Source: Protonemura montana
Taxonomy: Eukaryota; Arthropoda; Insecta; Plecoptera; Nemouridae
Direction of reading: 5' to 3'
Length of the DNA: 64,000 bases
NCBI GenBank assembly: GCA_947568835.1
Contig: OX387609.1
Span: forward strand, 17,009,208-17,073,207
Shown: positions 62,011 through 64,000 of the stretch, piece after piece
Position numbering within the stretch: the stretch's first letter is position 1
How the letters are laid out: each line of letters starts with the position of its first letter
Position numbers and translations under genes: made by a program
Notes under the pieces: model-generated
The model's input: only the letters and a program-made list of their open reading frames with translations
The model's database searches: none
What the model was told of the DNA's origin: nothing

Positions 62011-64000
62011 ATGTCCTGCCTTATGTCCTGCCCCATGTCCTGCCCCATGTCCTGCCCCATGTCCTGCCCCATGTCCTGCCCTATGTCCTGCCCCATGTCC
62101 TGCCCCATGTCCTGCCCTATGTCCTGTCTCATGTCCTGTCCCATGTCCTGCCCCATGTCCTGCCCCATGTCCTTCCCTATGTCCTGTCCCATGTCCTGCC
62201 CCATGTCCTGCCCCATGTCCTGCTCCATGTCCTGTCCCATGTCCTGCCCCATGTCCTGCCCCATGTCCTGCCCCATGTCCTGCCCTATGTCCTGTCCCAT
62301 GTCCTGCCCCATGTCCTGCCCCATGTCCTGCCCCATGTCCTGCCCCATGTCTTTCCCCATGTCCCATGTCCTGCCTCATGTCCTGCCCCATGTCCTGCCC
62401 CATAGCCTGGCCAATGTCCTGCCCCATGTCCTGTCCCATGTCCTGCCCCATGTTTTGCCCCATGTCCTGCCCCATGTCCTGCCCTATGTCCTGTCCCATG
62501 TCCTGCCCCATGTCCTGCCCCATGTCCTGTCCCATGTCCTGCCTCATGTCCTACCCTATGTCCTGCCCCATTTCCTGCCCCATGTCCTGCCCCATGTCCT
62601 GCCCCATGTCCTGCCCCATGTCCTGCCCCATGTCCTGCCCCATGTCTTGCCCCATGTCCCATGTCCTGCCCCATGTCCTGCCCCATGTCCTACCCCATGT
62701 CCTGCCCTATGTCCTGTCTTATGTCCTGCCCCATGTCCTGCCCCATGTCCTGCTCCATGTCCTGCCCCATGTCCTGCTCCATGTCCCATGTCCTGCCCCA
62801 TGTCCTGCCCCATGTCCTGTCCCATGTCCTGCCTCATGTCCTGCCCCATGTCCTGCTCCATGTCCTGCCCCATGTCCTGCCCCATGTCCTGTCCCATGTC
62901 CTGCCCCATGTCATGCCCCATGTCCTGCCCCATGTCCTGCCCCATATCCCATGTCCTGCCCCATGTCCTGCCCTATGTCCTGCCCCATGTCCTGCCCCAT
63001 TTTCTGCTCCATGTCCCGCCCCATGTCCTGCCCCATGTCCCATGTCATGCCCCATGTCCTGCCCCATGTCCTGCCCCATGTCCTGTCCCATGTCCTGCTC
63101 CATGTCCTGCCCCATGTCCTGCCCCATGTCCTGCCCCATGTCCTGCCCCATGTCCTGCCCCATGTCCCATGTCCTGCCCCATGTCCTGCCCCATGTCCTG
63201 CCCCATGTCCTGCCCTATGTCCTGTCCCATGTCCTGCCCCATGTCCTGCCCCATGTCCTGCCCTATGTCCTGCCCCATGTCCTGCCCCATGTCCTGCCCC
63301 ATGTCTTGCCCCATGTCCCATGTCCTGCCCCATGTCCTGCCCCATGTCCTGCCCCATGTCCTGCCCCATGTCCTGCCCCATGTCCTGCCCCATGTCCTGC
63401 CCTATGTCCTGCCCCATGTCCTGCCCCATGTCCTGCCCTATGTCCTGTCCCATGTCCTGTCCCATGTCATGTCCCATGTCCTGCTCCATGTCCTGCCCCA
63501 TGTCCTGCCCCATGTCCTGCCCTATGTCCTGCCCCATGTCCTGCCCCATGTCCTGCCCCATGTCCTGCTCCATGACCTGCCCCATGTCCCATGTCCTGCC
63601 CCATGTCCTGCCCCATGTCCTGCCCCAAGTCCTGCCTCATGTCCTGCCCCATGTCCTGCCCCATGTCCTGCCCCATGTCCTGCCCCATGTCCTGCCCTAT
63701 GTCCTGCCCCATGTCCTGCCCCATGTCCTGCCCTATGTCCTGTCCCATGTCCTGTCCCATGTCCTGCCCCATGTCCTGCCCCATGTCCTTCCCTATGTCC
63801 TGTCCCATGTCCTGCCCCATGTCCTGCCCCATGTCCTGCTCCATGTCCTCCCCCTGTCCTGCCTCATGTCCCATGTCCTGCCCCGTGTCCTGCCCAATGT
63901 CCTGCCCCATGTCCTGCCCTATGTCCTGCCCCATGTCCTGCCCCATGTCCTGCCCCATGTCCTGCTCCATGACCTGCCCCATGTCCCATGTCTTGCCCCA

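Larger units (their letters stand above)
21933..64000. repeat. 12-bp minisatellite array (consensus ATGTCCTGCCCC), at least 42 kb, continues past window end
   Basis: Tandem units ATGTCCTGCCCC, with common variants ATGTCCTGTCCC, ATGTCCTGCCCT, ATGTCCTGCTCC and ATGTCTTGCCCC, run from about 21933 to the last base. That is roughly 3,500 units if all were 12 bp. Twelve is a multiple of three and the unit has no stop in any frame, so all six frames stay open: + strand frames read MSCP, HVLP and PCPA repeats, - strand frames MGQD, GAGH and WGRT repeats. Frames up to about 1,600 codons therefore carry no evidence of a protein. Occasional 7-bp (CATGTCC) and 11-bp units switch frames. The array is pyrimidine-rich on the + strand. 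Confidence 0.98.

Noticed and set aside
21933-64000. Giant open reading frames (up to about 1,600 codons) with MSCP, HVLP, PCPA, MGQD or GAGH repeats on both strands
   Set aside because: They follow automatically from a stop-free unit of 12 bp. All six frames are equally open, frames switch at indels, and there is no codon bias or flanking gene structure.
21933-64000. Telomeric repeat array
   Set aside because: The unit is 12 bp and does not match known telomere motifs such as TTAGG or TTAGGG; a subtelomeric location remains possible but unsupported.

Overview
The window is repeat-dominated eukaryotic DNA, almost certainly metazoan. It holds a Ty3/gypsy-type retroelement relic, hAT-like DNA transposons with 8-bp target-site duplications (TSDs), a probable non-LTR retrotransposon tail, several satellites, and no bacterial-type gene, operon, rRNA or tRNA that I can see. 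An arthropod or other invertebrate would fit the element mix, but I cannot identify the species. I found no intact host protein-coding gene. Almost all long open frames lie in a 12-bp tandem repeat, where a unit length divisible by three and free of stops keeps every frame open.

Region 1 (1-14119): one decayed Ty3/gypsy-type gag-pol relic on the + strand, split into three blocks by two insertions. Gag starts before the window, carries an in-frame stop and frameshifts, and is interrupted by hAT-like element A (606-3949, TSD TCCCTCGG). It resumes with two CCHC zinc knuckles, followed by a retropepsin-like protease, a linker and the N-terminal half of reverse transcriptase (RT). RT is cut at position 6256 and resumes in register at 13079, with TATATAG present at both edges. 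It ends with an RNase H domain, and no integrase or LTR is visible.

Region 2 (6257-13078): the composite insertion inside RT. It contains a GGAACC-repeat end, about 16 copies of a 189-bp satellite, more GGAACC/GGTTCC repeats, hAT-like element B (10211-12188, TSD AAAGGAGG), and a minus-strand stretch with a probable non-LTR retrotransposon C-terminal tail and a hammerhead-like motif. Elements A and B are relatives. A carries 17 tandem copies of an 83-bp unit that is single-copy in B, which explains most of their length difference.

Region 3 (14120-21932): unassigned sequence, a 41-bp tandem repeat (14797-15092), and then a degenerate composite satellite (about 15420-21290). The satellite alternates CATGTCCTGCC-like 12-mers with a recurring core of roughly 150-200 bp. 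A 26-bp repeat block and a short unassigned stretch follow.

Region 4 (about 21933 to the window end): at least 42 kb of a nearly pure 12-bp minisatellite (consensus ATGTCCTGCCCC), with superimposed higher-order duplications of about 1.8, 2.1, 2.7, 3.7, 3.8 and 5.2 kb. The 12-mer is shared with region 3, so the array probably amplified from that satellite. No protein-coding system operates here; the window is a record of nested transposition and satellite growth.
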